Positions 25,601 through 40,200 of a stretch of DNA of 64,000 bases are shown here, piece after piece. The stretch is from the NCBI RefSeq assembly GCF_020536995.1, contig NC_068363.1, positions 3,338,349-3,402,348 on the forward strand, in the 5' to 3' direction. Every line of letters starts with the position of its first letter. Within the stretch, counting starts at the first letter, position 1. The notes under the pieces are model-generated. The model saw nothing but the letters and a program-made list of their open reading frames with translations, made no database searches and was not told where the DNA came from. This DNA is from Dreissena polymorpha. Taxonomy: Eukaryota; Mollusca; Bivalvia; Myida; Dreissenidae. Position numbers and translations under genes: made by a program.

Positions 25601-28600
25601 TATCTTTGTTCCTTTATACGTACCCATAAAATAAACAAAATAAGTCGAATTTTGCCAAAGAGTCAAATTTGTAAAAGAAAATTTTTAGCCAGGAGAAGCC
25701 CAGACGAAGATAAGCATCACACATACATCATGGCTACCACTATTGAAGTTGTCGTGTGTCGTGAATGCTGCCAGCAAGGCTACACAAGAAGTTCTTCGTT
25801 CCTCTGGCTCCCAGCACTGAAGGCCTGTCATCAGCATCTGCAATAAGCCTCTCATTATCATGTGTTCGCTTGTTTAGTGGGAACTGCTGTCATTTCAATA
25901 GTACAAGTCCTAACAAGGCGGTCAGTTCACCATCCCACACTTTTCCTGGGAGAGCTGATTTACTAGTACTGAGTGCTCATTCGCATCCCTTTAACACTTA
26001 GATACATATTTTGGACACATTTGTAGTCCCTTAGAAAGTTACATTCAATAAAATACCTTTCTTACTAAATTCAAGTTTTAAAGGCTTCATTTCCAACCCT
26101 TATTTACTGACGAGTAGCAAACAGCATAATACCTGAAGAGACTGCGAGTTACTCACAGGCTGTACTGGCTTTATGCTGGTTGCAAAAGCCATTTTCACTT
26201 TGCTTCTTATGGGGAAAAGGGTTACGACAGTAACTGACAACTGCCCAACTAGAATCAGAGGTAGGGGGAGAATGTGCATAGAAAGGATTACATAACAAGA
26301 GCACTGCATAGCGGGTGCCAACGCTTGGCTGTGGGTGCATTTTGATTTTAGAGCCTATGGTTTTATATTAGATGTCAATGACCTTGAACTTTGACCTAGT
26401 GACCCAAAAATTTGGTGTTGCATGTAGAACTCATCAAGGTGCAGCTACATATGAAGTTTCAAAGTTGTTGGTGGAAGCACTTTGATTTTAGAGAGTTAAG
26501 GTTTTAGCCAACGCGGACGGCAGATGCCGGACGACGAGCTGGCTATGACAATACCTCGGGTTTTCTCCGAAAACAGCCAAGCTAAAAATGGGGATTGAAC
26601 CTGCCATCCTTGCATTTGCTATTGTAATCCAGTGTCCTACCAACTAAAGTAGCTGGCTAAGTAGAATAGTGTTTAACTCATAGGCTGTTGTTCACAGACA
26701 TTTGCTGATTTCAGAACATGTGCTCTTTTCAATAAATGCAGATGCTCCCCTAGTGGAAGCCTTGTTCAAAAGTAGGGCAAGGTCAAAATAAGATCAGTTG
26801 ATGTATGTTCATACTGTAAACAAGAAACCGTCGGAGACGGGTGATGCTCCCCAAAGTTTTTTTTGTCACAATATTGCACTATATATTCAGATAAAAGGAA
26901 ACGTATTGAGGGCACAGTAGTTGGGGAGACAATAATTTTTTTAAAGAAAATTTCAAAGGTCCATAACTCTGTGAAAAACCATCCGACCAGAACCCGCTGA
27001 TAATATGCACATCTCCTCTTGGTAGTGAAGCTTCCCATAAAGTTTCATTGAATTCCGGTCATTAGTTGCTGAGAAATAGCCCGGACAGAAGAAGCGGCGA
27101 CTATATGCTCCCCCCAAAATAAATTTTGGGAGAGCATAAAAATCGTCATCCATTCTAGAATCAAAGATTTGTACTAGCATTATTGATGTTAAATAAAAAG
27201 TGTTATTTCCCGTTCATCTTGTATAGACAAATTGACAAAGGAACAAACATATCATCAAACAAACAAACTCACAGGCTTCCCCTAAATATAATACTGAAAA
27301 GCTCATTTTGCAATTTATCAAGTACAGCATCAGAATTTTATTTAAATGTAAAAATGGTATTTTGGTATTGCAAGAAGCTATGGGTAAAATACCCATAGCG
27401 CATTAAACCAGGTTTTGACGCAGATATACATGAGGCCTAAATGTGTGTTTGCCATTCCAAGAATCATGCATAAACCTGAAATCACTATGAATGTTTATTC
27501 AAAGTTTTATATCATATCTTATGTACCTGTACTTTTTAAGCTATTTCAGTTTTTGTTTACAGACGGATGGACAAACAAACAGAGGGATAAAAAGCAACTA
27601 TAAACTCATAGACCAATAATTATCCAAGTTTAACCCATTGATGCCTTGTGGACTCTCCCATCGTTCTAAATCGGATCAATTTATTTACATAAGAGGGCCA
27701 AGATGGCCCTAGTTCGCTCACCTGAGAGGAGTCGGTTCATTCAATCTTTACCAAATGTCAAACCTGACCTAGATATTGTCCAGACAAACATCCAGGTCAA
27801 GTTTCATCATTATTTCTTGCGAGTCATGATCAATGTACCTATGAAGTTTCATGATCCTAGGCGTAAGCATTCTTGAGTTATAATCCGGAAACCATTTTTC
27901 TAAGTTGAGTCACCGTGACCTTGACAGCCATTGTGTGAATACGTTTTTTGGCACTGTGACCTTGACCTTTGACCTAGTGACCTGATAATCAATAGGGGTC
28001 ATCTCCGAGTCATGATCAATATACCTATGAAGTTTAATGAACCTAGGCATTAGCGTTCTTGAGTTATCATCCAGAAACCATTTTACTATTTCAGGTCACC
28101 GTGACCTTGACCTTTGACCTAGTGACCTGAAAATCAATAGGAGTCATCTGCGAGTCATGATCATTGTACCTATGAAGTTTCATGATCCTAGGCATAAGCG
28201 TTCTTGAGTTATCATCCAGAAACCATTTTACTATTTCAGGTCACCGTGACCTTGACCTTTGACCTAGTGACCTGAAAATCAATAGGAGTTATCTGCCAGT
28301 CATGATCAATGTATCTATGAAGTTTCATGATCCTAGGCATAAGCGTTCTTGAGTTATCATCCGGAAACCATTTTACTGCTTAGGGTCACCGTGACCTTGA
28401 CCTTTGACCTAGTAACCTGAAAATCAATAGGGGTCATCTGCGAGTCATGATCAATGTATCTATGAAGTTTCATGATCCTAGGCATAAGTTATCTTGAGTT
28501 ATCATTCGGAAACCATTTTACTATTTCGGGTCATCGTGACCTTGACCTTTGACCTAGTGACCTGAAAATCAATAGGAGTCATCTGCGAGTCATGATCAAT

Positions 28601-31187
28601 GTACCTATGAAGTTTCATGATCCTTGGCATAAGCGCTCTTGAGTTATCATCCGGAAACCATCTGGTGGACGGACAGACCGACATGAGCAAAACAATATAG
28701 CCCCTCTTCTTCGAAAGAGGAGGGGGGCATAATGAGAAAACTGCCCCCCTCCCAGCAGCCATGTTATTCAACTGACCGGAACCATTTTTGAACTCAACGC
28801 TCGTATCAAGGAAACAAATGTTCTGAGCAAATTTCATGAAAATTGGGCCAAAAATGTGACTTCTACTGTGTTCACATGTTTTCACTATATACATTTAGAG
28901 AAAAATGCCCCGCCCACTGGCGGCCATGTTTTTTCACCGATCCCGACCATTTTCAAACTCGTCCAAGATATCGATAAAACCAATGTTTTGACCAACTTTC
29001 ATGATGATAGGGCAAAAATTGTGACTTCTAGAGTGTTTACAAGGTTTCTCTATAGCCAAATACCGTAGGGAAAACTGCCACTATATACATATAGAGAAAA
29101 ATGCCCCGCCCACTGGCGGCCATGTTTTTTCACCAATCTCGACCATTTTCGAACTCGTCCGAGACATCAATTGAACCAATGTTTTGACCAACTTTCATGA
29201 TAATTGGGCAAAAATTGTGACTTCTAGAGTGTTTACAAGGTTTCTCTATAGCCAAATAAGGAAAACTGCCCCGCCCACTGGCGGCCATGTTTTTCAAGGG
29301 ATCGGAACCACTTTTAAACTCAACCAAGATATCATTATGACAAACATTTTGACAAAGTTACATGAAGATTGGGCATGAAATGTGACTTCTACAGTGTTTA
29401 CAAGGTTTTTCATTTTTTTGAACTAGTGACCTAGTTTTTGACCCGACACAACCCAGTTTCGAACTCGGCCGAGATTTCATTGGGACAAAGAAATGTGGCC
29501 TCTAGAGTGTTTACGAGCAAATGTTAACGGACGGAGGGAAGGACATACGATGGACAAAGACCTGTCACAAAAGCTCACCTGAGCAATCATGTGAGCTAAA
29601 AATTAAGGATGTCTAGTATATTTATTTCTGTATTTAGAACATTTCTTACAGAAATTCCTTTGAGCAAACAGCGTAGACCCTGAGACGCCGCATCATGTTT
29701 GCCAAGGACTTTTTCTAGACACTAGGCATAAACGGGTTAATTTTATAGTTTATATTCTTTTCCCTCTATTTTAAGCTACTCACCTTTGACCACTTGCTAC
29801 ACATAAAACTATAGTAACTTAAAACTTACTTCACTTTTCTTTTTAATTATCACCACATTCAGTTTTGCGGACATATGAACTGCGGACATATGAACTGCGG
29901 ACAGATGAACTGCGGACAGATGAACTGCGGACAGATGAACTGCGGACATATGAACTGCGGACATATGAACTGCGGACAGATGAACTGCGGACATATGAAC
30001 TGCGGACATATGAACTGCGGACAGATGAACTGCGGACATATGAACTGCGGACAGATGAACTGCGGACATATGAACTGCGGACAGATGAACTGCGGACATA
30101 TGAACTGCGGACAAATGAACTGCGGACATATGAACTGCGGACATATGAACTGCGGACAGATGAACTGCGAACAGATGAACTGCGGACATATGAACTGCGG
30201 ACATATGAACTGCGGACATATGAACTGCGGACATATGAACTGCGGACAGATGAACTGCGGACATATGAACTGCGGACATATGAACTGCGGACAGATGAAC
30301 TGCGAACATATGAACTGCGGACAGATGAACTGCGGACAGATTAACTGCGGACATATGAACTGCGGACAGATGAACTGCGGACATATGAACTGGGGACATA
30401 TGAACTGCGGACATATGAACTGCGGACATATGAACTGCGGACAGATGAACTGCGGACATATGAACTGCGGACAGATGAACTGCGGACATATGAACTGCGG
30501 ACAGATGAACTGCGGACAGATGAACTGCGGACATATGAACTGCGGACAGATGAACTGCGGACAGATGAACTGCGGACATATGAACTGCGGACAGATGAAC
30601 TGCGGACATATGAACTGCGGACAGATGAACTGCGGACAGATGAACTGCGGACAGACGAACTGCGGACAGATGAACTAAGACAGATGAACAGCGGACAGAT
30701 GAACTGCGGACAGATGAACTGCGGACATATGAACTGTCATCAGTCTAGCAGATGAATACTTCAATACCTATTTTATTACTAGTAGTATTAGCCATTTAAG
30801 CTCCATGAGAGACTTATTTAGCTACCAGAACTGTATTTTTTTCATACACATGCATACCTGGATGATACTTTAGTGACCTAAGAATATTTGTTTGGTATAC
30901 CCAAACAGTGAGGGCAAACCTATAGTCCACATCAGTGAAACAGTAAAAGGGGACATAAAAGCAGTGTATAATATTTTGAACAAGAGATGTGTTTGTCAAA
31001 AACACAATGCCCCCTATTGCGCCGCTTTGAAGCCATATATTTGACCTTTGACCTTGAAGGATGACCTTGACCTTTCACCACTCAAAATGTGCAGTTCCAT
31101 GAGATACATATGCATGCCAAATATCAAGTTGCTATCTTCAATAATACAAACGTTATTGCAAAACTTTAACCAAGGTTAAAGTTTTGG

Positions 31188-31237
<50 letters not shown>

Positions 31238-34200
31238 GACAGACAGACAGGACAAAAACAATATACCCCCGATCTATCGATCCGGGGGCATAAAAAGGGG
31301 GCATAGCTTGTTAATGTAACTTGCTAAAACTTCAAACCATAAGGAACAAATTCCCGTAAGTTTGAATAATGTACCGGCATGTTAAAAAGTGCGGGAGAAC
31401 ATGTGGAGGCTAGTCTGTGTCTAAAGACAGACTGACAGAAAATCAGATGGACATCACAAAACGCCCATGGTGATTCTAGTATACCCCTTTATAATTAAAA
31501 TGTATAAAATCACATACACAAAAAGGTATGTTAAGATTTTCACCTTAAGCAAACATTACGTATTACTCACCTGCAGGATGCTGTCCTGTTTACATGTGAG
31601 TTTCTCTGCAGTTTCCACCACGGCAACCAGGACACCATAGTTACGAGCGTCTAACACAGCAGAAATACAGTTGTTCAGCTCATCAACAACTGATTTGAAC
31701 TGCAGTAAGAATCACAAGATCATATGTCAGTTAAGTCTGTTTTGTTTTGTTCAAAATTTGCTCCTTTACCAATAAAACAAGAGGGCCATGATGGCCCTGT
31801 ATCGCTCCACTGTTTTTTTATGCGAACAAAAATCAACATTTTTTCTCACAGCTTCGTGACCCAATTTCCGATGGTCTGTATAAACATTGATTTCCAAAAC
31901 ATAAAAATAAATAGTTGTGTATCTGCTTACATATGATAAACATCTCATATGCTTCAAAAAGTAAAGATAATGTCTACAAACCGACGCAAAAAGACTTGAT
32001 TCCCATGCATGCATGTAGGTTTGTTGTCGTTGTTGTGACCTTGGAACTAATTATGTAAACAACGTCTTAGACTGGTCCGCGCATATGCAGAAATGTTTTC
32101 AATCGTGCTTTTGAACTGATGGGTTATCATATTAACGGCAAAAAAAACTTATAAATTTAATTTCTTTGTAGATATGGGATGATTAAGTACCAAATGCCAT
32201 TCTCGACCTTCCAATAGACCATAACTCCTTCTGAAGAGTTTGTTTTCGTTTTGAAATCAGGGCTTCTGGTTTCAAAAAGCAGAAATTGCTCATGATGAGC
32301 AATTTCTCCTTTTATCACTAATCTCTTTCAATTTGGGGCAGTCCAAAATGTGTCGTTTGGTAAAGGGTTAACATTAATGGATAGTTAACATGTTGGTCTA
32401 CCTTTCACGCTCGACATGTATGCATTTATCTCTTATAATTACAAAGTTATTCCATGTGTATTTTGATAAACTTTTAGTTTGAGAAGAAAATAGTTTATTC
32501 ATCCCATAATGAATAAATAGCAAAAACGCATAAACATGCAAAGTTCAACAACTTCCTGTGGCCATGTTTTTTGACGAATCAAATTTTCTTGAACAACTTT
32601 TTAATGGGAGCCTTCAAGGGATAAATTTGGCCCCAGGGGCATTATTTGAACAAACTTGGTAGAGAACTATAAGATGTCACTACATACCAAATTTGGTAGC
32701 CCTAGGCCCAATGGTTATGGACAGAAAGATTTTTAAAGTTTGCACAAAAGAGGCTATATATAAGCATATGTTCAGTTTTGTGACCCCCGGGGCAAGGTCA
32801 AATTTGAGCCCAGGGGAATAATTTGAACAAATTTGGTAGAGGACTATTAGATGTCACTACATACCAAATTTAGTAGCCGTAGGCTCTATAATTATAAACA
32901 AGAAGATTTTTAAAGTTTGCACAAAATAGGCCTTATTTAAGCATATTTTCATATTTGTGACCCCCGGGGCAAGGTCAAATATGACCCCAGGGGCATAATT
33001 TGAAACAACTTGGTAGAGAATTTTAAGATTTTAATACATACCAAATTTGGTATGAATACTAGTAGGCCCAATTATTATGGACAAGAAGATTTTTAAAGTT
33101 TGCGCAAAATAGGCCCAATATAAGCATATGTTCAATTTTGTGACCCCTGAGGGAACGGTAAAAAATTTGATCCCAGGGGCTTAATTTGAACAAACTTGGT
33201 AGAGGACTATTAGATGTCACTACATACCGAATTTGGAAGCCCTATGCCATACAGTTATGGACAAGATTTTTAAAGTTCGCACAAAATAGGCCTTATTTAA
33301 GCGTATGTTCATTTTTGTGAACCCCGGGGTAGGGTCAAATTTGACCCCAGGGGCATAATTTGAACAAACTAAGTAGAGAACAATTAGATGTCACTACATA
33401 CCGAATTTGATAGCCCTATGCCATACGGTTATGGACAGGAAGATTTTTAAAGTTTGCACAAAATAGGCTTTATATAAGCATATGTTCATTTTTGTGACCC
33501 CCGGGGCAGGGTCAAATTTGACCCCAGGGGCATTATTTGAACAAACAAAGTAGAGAACTATTAAATGTCACTACATACCAAATGTGGTAGCACTAGGCCC
33601 AATGGTTATGAACAAGAAGATTTTTAAAGTTTGCACAAAATAGGCTTTATACAAGCATATGTTTATTGACCAATTTATTGAGCCCGGGGCGGGGTAAAAT
33701 TTAACCCCAGGGGCATAATTTGAAAGAGGTTCACCCCAGGAACATTTGTGAGAAGTTTTATCAGAATTGGACTTTTAGTTTAGGAGAAGAAAATGTTTAA
33801 AGAAAAAGTTAACGCACGGACGCACGCACGGACAAAGGACCATGACATAAGCCCCGCTGACCTCTGGCCAGTGGAGCTAAAAATAAAATATTGTTCTCAA
33901 ATAACTTTAACTACAAAATATTCCCAATCGAAAGTTTTAACAAATATTTTTTTGGAAAAGATTCATTTCCCTATTCAGCTCTGTAAGACTAAAGTTGAAT
34001 CTAAGTAAATATAATTTTCAAAACATTTTATTCTAAATATTGAAGTATTTGTTAGCAAAACAAACAACAACACCAATTGCCCAAGTCAAATTGACATGAT
34101 ATTTCCTAATTCAAAGGGCCCCATTCCCAAAATAGTGCAATACTAAACACAATGCAGTGTATGTCCATATTTTATGCACTTTTACCTAATGATTAGTACT

Positions 34201-37200
34201 GATACAAATTACCTATGAATTCATTAAAGTGCCTAATAACAGTGTCATGCACATCATACATTATATCTATTTATAGTATCACTAAGAAGTTAACAATTAG
34301 CAATAATGATACCAAATAATGTTATTTGAAGGGAAAACAAGAGATGTGTTTGTCAGAAACACAATGCCCCCTTCTGCCCCGCTTTGATTAAAAAAATATT
34401 TTTTTATCATTTGGCAGGTTCAGATAATTATCTCCCTTTGAAGCTTATTACTTCCCTTGGATTGGTTTTTTGACCTTTGACCTTGAAGGATGACCTTGAC
34501 CTTCACCACTCAAAATGTGCAGCTCCGTGAGATACACATGCATGCCAAATATCAAGTTGCTATCTGAAGGGACATAGAAGTTATGAGTATTTTTCAAAAC
34601 CTAAACGCAAAACCTAAGCGCAAAGAGTGACGGAAAGACAGACAGACAGATGGTCCGATCACTATATGCCCTCCTTCAGGGGCATAAAAAACAAGCAAAT
34701 AATTAAAACACTAATTAAAAGTAATATTTTTTTACAAAGAAATTTGACATACTCACATTCCAAACATTAAACATACCAAATAACATTTTCTTACAAGTTA
34801 CAACACAGACAATTATAGAGCTTGACATAAGTACGTTCCTTTGCTACAGTTAAAAAGCACCAATACATACTATGTCTTTATCCCTGCACTTTCTGATGAA
34901 TGTCTGCAGCACATAGTTTGCAGATGCGTGGGTAGCAAACTGCAGTAACCTGTTGTGAAACAGCCTCTCAAACAGCTTCCTGAAGAGCTCCTCAGAACAC
35001 AGACCGATTATCTGCTCCACCAGGAACGACCCTATACTGTCAGCAGCAACTGGCGGCAAACTAGAGAAGGAGATAACATTACAGCTTTGTATCAATAAAT
35101 TATTAAACACCATTTGATCTTTTGGTTTGATGTTGTTTTGTATGTTTGTCGAAGAGCTTGACGAAAATTTGTTGAAATACGTTTAAACCTAGTTATTTGA
35201 GCTTAATTGGATCAAAAGCCTAATGCTTATTTCAACACTCTTGAGTCTTAAGTCTTCAGTCTGTAACCTGTTGAAAGCCAGTTTTTGTTTGGTGCCTTTA
35301 GGGAAAATCTACCACAGTGGGGATCGAACCTCTCACCTACGGGTTGTTATGCCAAAACTAAATTCACCACGCCACGGCAACCTTACTAAGTTATGAAAAA
35401 ATAAGTTTACCCTCAAGAGCTATTTATCAATTAATTAGCTAACACCACACCAACCAATCATTGCATTCTCAGGATTTAAAAAAATGTTTTTGGAATAGTT
35501 CCAACATTTTTTTTTTTCTTTATGCAATCATGCCTGATAATTTACTACTGCTAATTGTATATGCTAGTAAACCTCTATCTCATCAAATAAACTCTGCTTT
35601 CTATGCAACCGGAATGATGAACATTTATTCAACCATATTGGACAGTACCATGAACAACACTTATGGAATCATGTACTACATTTGACCAAAAAGAAACAGT
35701 TTTGTTGCGCATTATGTCATGTCATGCAATATTCTTTCCTAGAGTAAAAGAAAATATAAGCAACCCTGCTTCAGAATTGAAATGATGCAGATACGGTTAC
35801 CAAGTTGACTTGAACATAGATCAAATGTCACCATTGACCTCATCTTCATTTATAAAATGAAATAATTTGCAATCGCAATATTGCTATTGTCAAAAGCTGC
35901 AATACTGTGAATATGTTGACCACAAATTGTGTATGCACTTTCTTTAGTTAAAAAAAGGTTTGCTGAGACTTCTCTCTTTTCTTTCATAAAAACTAAACAA
36001 AAGAATCTAATTTGTACATAATTTACAGCAATTTCTAGTTTAAATATTTGTGAATGCTTACAGATTGTACAAAGAGGGTATACCATCAATAATAAACTCA
36101 GACAAAGCACAAAATAAATAATTTGATGATTGTGTTCAACTTTATATTCAGCAGTTTAAAAGTACAGTTCACATACTTGACCTGTTCCACATCGTCCTTG
36201 ATCCTTGACCTTTTGATGACCTTATTAATTGCCTTTTGACAAAGTTCAGTGTTGGCTTTATTGAGCACCAAGAGTAGAGTCTGCAGGATGGGATTAGCGT
36301 TGCTTTCTGTGATGTAAACTGAAACCATAAATATATATTTGTTTACACTCAGTTTCATATCCAGTAGTGAGTAGGGATAATAGTAAATAGACACACAAAT
36401 TTATAGGGTTTGAAAAGGCCCTTTAAGGTAAAAATTATCAGGAAATAATGATAATTCTTTTTTTCCAATAATTCTTTTGGTAGAAGCGCTGCATATACAA
36501 GGGTCAGAATTTGTGAACTCAGACTTTAAAAAATTTATGAAAAAGAATGGAGTTGATTTTTTTACAACACAGAATATATCAAAAGCCAATTACGCGGAGA
36601 GAGTTATTCGTACATTGCGTAGTATGATGTATTTTGAAAGAAAGGTGTTAACAGTTTTCAAAAATTTCAATTGACCCAAATTGTAGATTTTTACTAGGTC
36701 CTCAAATATACACCAAATGAAACTTCAGCTGTACCAGCAGGCTGAAAATTATACTATGGACTAAATAATTGAATATGAGCTACAGGTGTATGCCCTGAGA
36801 ATACAATGCTTTATGCATAAAGTTTCATCCCAGATTAGACTATGCAGTCTGTACAGGTTGATCAGGGATGACGCTTTTCACTTTGATGGAGGAATTTTCT
36901 TTAAAGGAATATCCAGTTTAAATGGAAAGTATCATCCCTGATAAGCCTGTGCAGACTTCACAGTCTAATCTGGGAAAACTCTTTACACATATGTATTTAG
37001 CCCCATTTTTCCACAGCCAGGCTCATGTATAGAAGACAAACATTATTTACAAAGACAAGTAATATAATTTTTAAATGTTTATTAGACTTGTAAAAACTCT
37101 CTTTTAACAATTGTTCATTATACATAGTTTACATTACAAAAATTCAGTAAACCTGATAATCAAAAAACTTAATTTTTTACCACCAAAATTGTCCAGTCTA

Positions 37201-40200
37201 AAAATAGTTTTGTACACAAATTTCAACTGCTTCCGAAATGCTGCTGGCACATCAAAGTCTTGGAAGTGAATATCCTTCTGTTTCCTGTCTAAAAAAAAGT
37301 CACAGTAGTTTATTAAGTGGAACAAAGAATTATTCACAGCTAACTGAAACTTTTACTGAAGAATAAGAAATCGTAAAAGATATTGATCATGCATGTGTAT
37401 TTCAAAGTTTATGAGGCCTTCTCTGCTTGCAGCTGCATTACATGTATGTGTGGACCCGGACCCATATTCACCAAGAAATTCTTAGACTTAAGTCTAAGAA
37501 TAAAGAATATTCTTTAAATTAATATATTCAAGAATTGCTTGAATTTTTAGTCAAACTTGGCATTAAACACCTCTATCTTTATCATTCTTCATGTAGAACG
37601 TATTGTTAATCACATAATCACCAGCGAAGGCCTGTTTATATTCAAACACTGAACCCATTTTTCTTGGTTCAAAGTCTGTTCTTTATTCTTAAGTCTAAGA
37701 ATGGATTGGTGAATACGGGTCCCGGAGTGTGTCCCAGCACTCCTTCCTAATTAACTTAGAAGACTCAAGAAAATTTGGGATGACTTTTGAATTATATCTG
37801 AAATATCTAGCTTTTTAGTTGTTTATGACTTTTTTTCAATTTAATGTTGTATTGTGCAGGGATATCATAAACAGTATCTTTGGGACACTCCTCCTGTCCA
37901 GTATGGTGAACACAAACCAAACTCATATAATCAATGTCTGCATTTAACAATACATATGGAAGTATATTTCGAATTGTGAAGGTCTTTTAAGTTTAAAGTA
38001 AAAGTGTGTTTTTTTTCCTTCAAATTTTGGTCCGGTACAGGGACCCATTCCCAAGGGAAAACAGTATATGTTTTTCCCAAATGGGACCTACAAATTCCCA
38101 ATTGCAAGTTTCCGAAATTTAGTATTTGTTTTACTAAGAATCAACATTTAATTCATCCCAAGTCAAGCTCTGTAAATTGAACTTAAATTAATATAATATT
38201 GAAATCACATGTAATGTCAATTTTAAAGTAGTTCTTAGCATAAAATCATAAACACTTATTTCATATTAGTGAAAACGACACCATTTTTCCCAATCCAAAG
38301 GGACCTGGCCCCATTCTCAAAATGGTGAAAAAAAAACACACTGTGCAAATTACAACATCTTGTCATGATTATTATGTCTATTACAAAATTCAAGAAACAA
38401 AAAATCTAAACCATACCTGGTTCATTCTTTTTTGAGTAATTTCTTGATCCTTTACTTTTCAAAATCTTTTCATCAACAAATGTCCCACCAAGGATTTGAA
38501 GCATAGACCTGACTATATGTGACATGTGAGTGTGCGTTAAACACTTCTCCAAATTGTTCAATATGTGCTCACAAAGACTTAAAATCTTTAGAATGAGTTG
38601 GTCCTCAGATGAATCTTCACTGCAGTTATCAATGTCAAACTGCGAAACCTGTTCAGCAAACAGTTTGGGTGAGACCAGTACACATTTTTGTACCACATGA
38701 CTTGCAGAAGAATCATTGCACACCGCATCCCAATCAGTTGCAAAAATCTGCAGGAGTGATGCAACATTTGCGCATGATGCATGATTGATCAGCAGTTCAA
38801 TTATAGCACTGGTTTCTGGGTGTTTGCAGACTGCAACAGCTTCTTGGGTTAGCTGACTGAAGATGTTATCAATAACTTGGACTGAAATGGAAATGAAAGA
38901 CGCTTACCATAAGTTACCACGTATAACAAGCAGTGTTTTACCTCCAAATTTCAAATAAAACAAGATGTGTTTGTGAAGCAATATGTCCCCATATATTTGA
39001 CCTTTGACCTTGAAGGATGACCTTGACCTTTCACCACTCAAAAGGTGCAGCTCCATGAGATACACATGCATGCCCAATATCAAGTTGCTATCTTCAAAAC
39101 CGGTATTGCAAATGTGTACATAAAATGAGCGATTTTCACCCATATATTTGACCTTTGACCTTAAAGGATGACCTTGACCTTTCACCACTCAAAATGTGCA
39201 GCTCCATGAGATACAAATGCATGCCAAATATGAAGTTGCTATCTTCAATATTGCAAAAGTTATGGCAAAATGTTAAAGTTGGAGCAAACAAACAAACAAA
39301 GCAACAAAACAACAGACAGGGCAAAAAACAATATGTCCCCCCACTATAGTGGTGGGGGACATAAAAAGCTTGTGCACGTTATACACTGATACAACGCTAT
39401 CCTGGCTGCTACATTGCAAAACTTTGTTATGGTATCGTTAATAATCAAAATGAACGTCATTTTTACTTTCCAGAAAACTAAAACCTATAATCTTACAGAC
39501 TAAAGGGGCCGTTGCCAAAACAACAAGAAGTCATTACTGGTAGATATGAACCGGTTAAAAGAAGTTTTGGGCAAAAATAAATTTGTTTGAATAAAGTTGC
39601 CGACATTTCTTTGTTTGTGTTTTTACACTTCTTCATTGATGAATTCCGATGGGGACTGTTGTCGACATAGCGGAGAGCAGGCAAAGGTAGGTGTGAACGA
39701 CGTCTTTTATGCGGGTATCGGTAGTTGTGAAAGTGCGTCTTTTTGCACTTCATAATTGATTTCCAGCTTAAATTGAGTAATTTGTGCCACAACTTGTTGA
39801 GAGGCTAATTGAAATTTGAGACACTAATATACACGTGAGAATGTGAAAATATGTAATTGCATTTTGTGTGTATAAATATTGAACGTTCAATAGTGGTGTT
39901 ATAAACATGCGTTTGCAATTGTCTGAACGCAACATCAGACATTGACAGAAGACCACTCTAGACAACGGCAAAAGAACCACAAAGACAACAACAGCCCTTT
40001 TTAAAATTGTCAAATATAGTGCTATGCAACCCATGCTCCTGAGTATATAAATGCTTCTTCGTTGAAGAGTGCAAATTTAAACTTTCCAATGACCCGGATT
40101 AATGATTGCACAATATAACAAGAGTGCCAAACTGTCACAAGATATGCCCGTTCGAAGGTTTTGGACACCATGCTCAATGCTTGAAATGCACTAAGTAACC

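Noticed and set aside
29809-30678. ORFs of 159-267 residues on both strands
   Set aside because: They are readings of the 15-bp minisatellite; a unit divisible by three with no stop gives open frames without coding meaning.
31191-31258. Possible CRISPR-like short repeats
   Set aside because: It is a simple (GACA)n tract in a eukaryotic dispersed element; there are no spacers.
39493-40034. Two minus-strand ORFs of 88-99 residues in NOP9 intron 1
   Set aside because: No family features and no plausible splice partners in phase.
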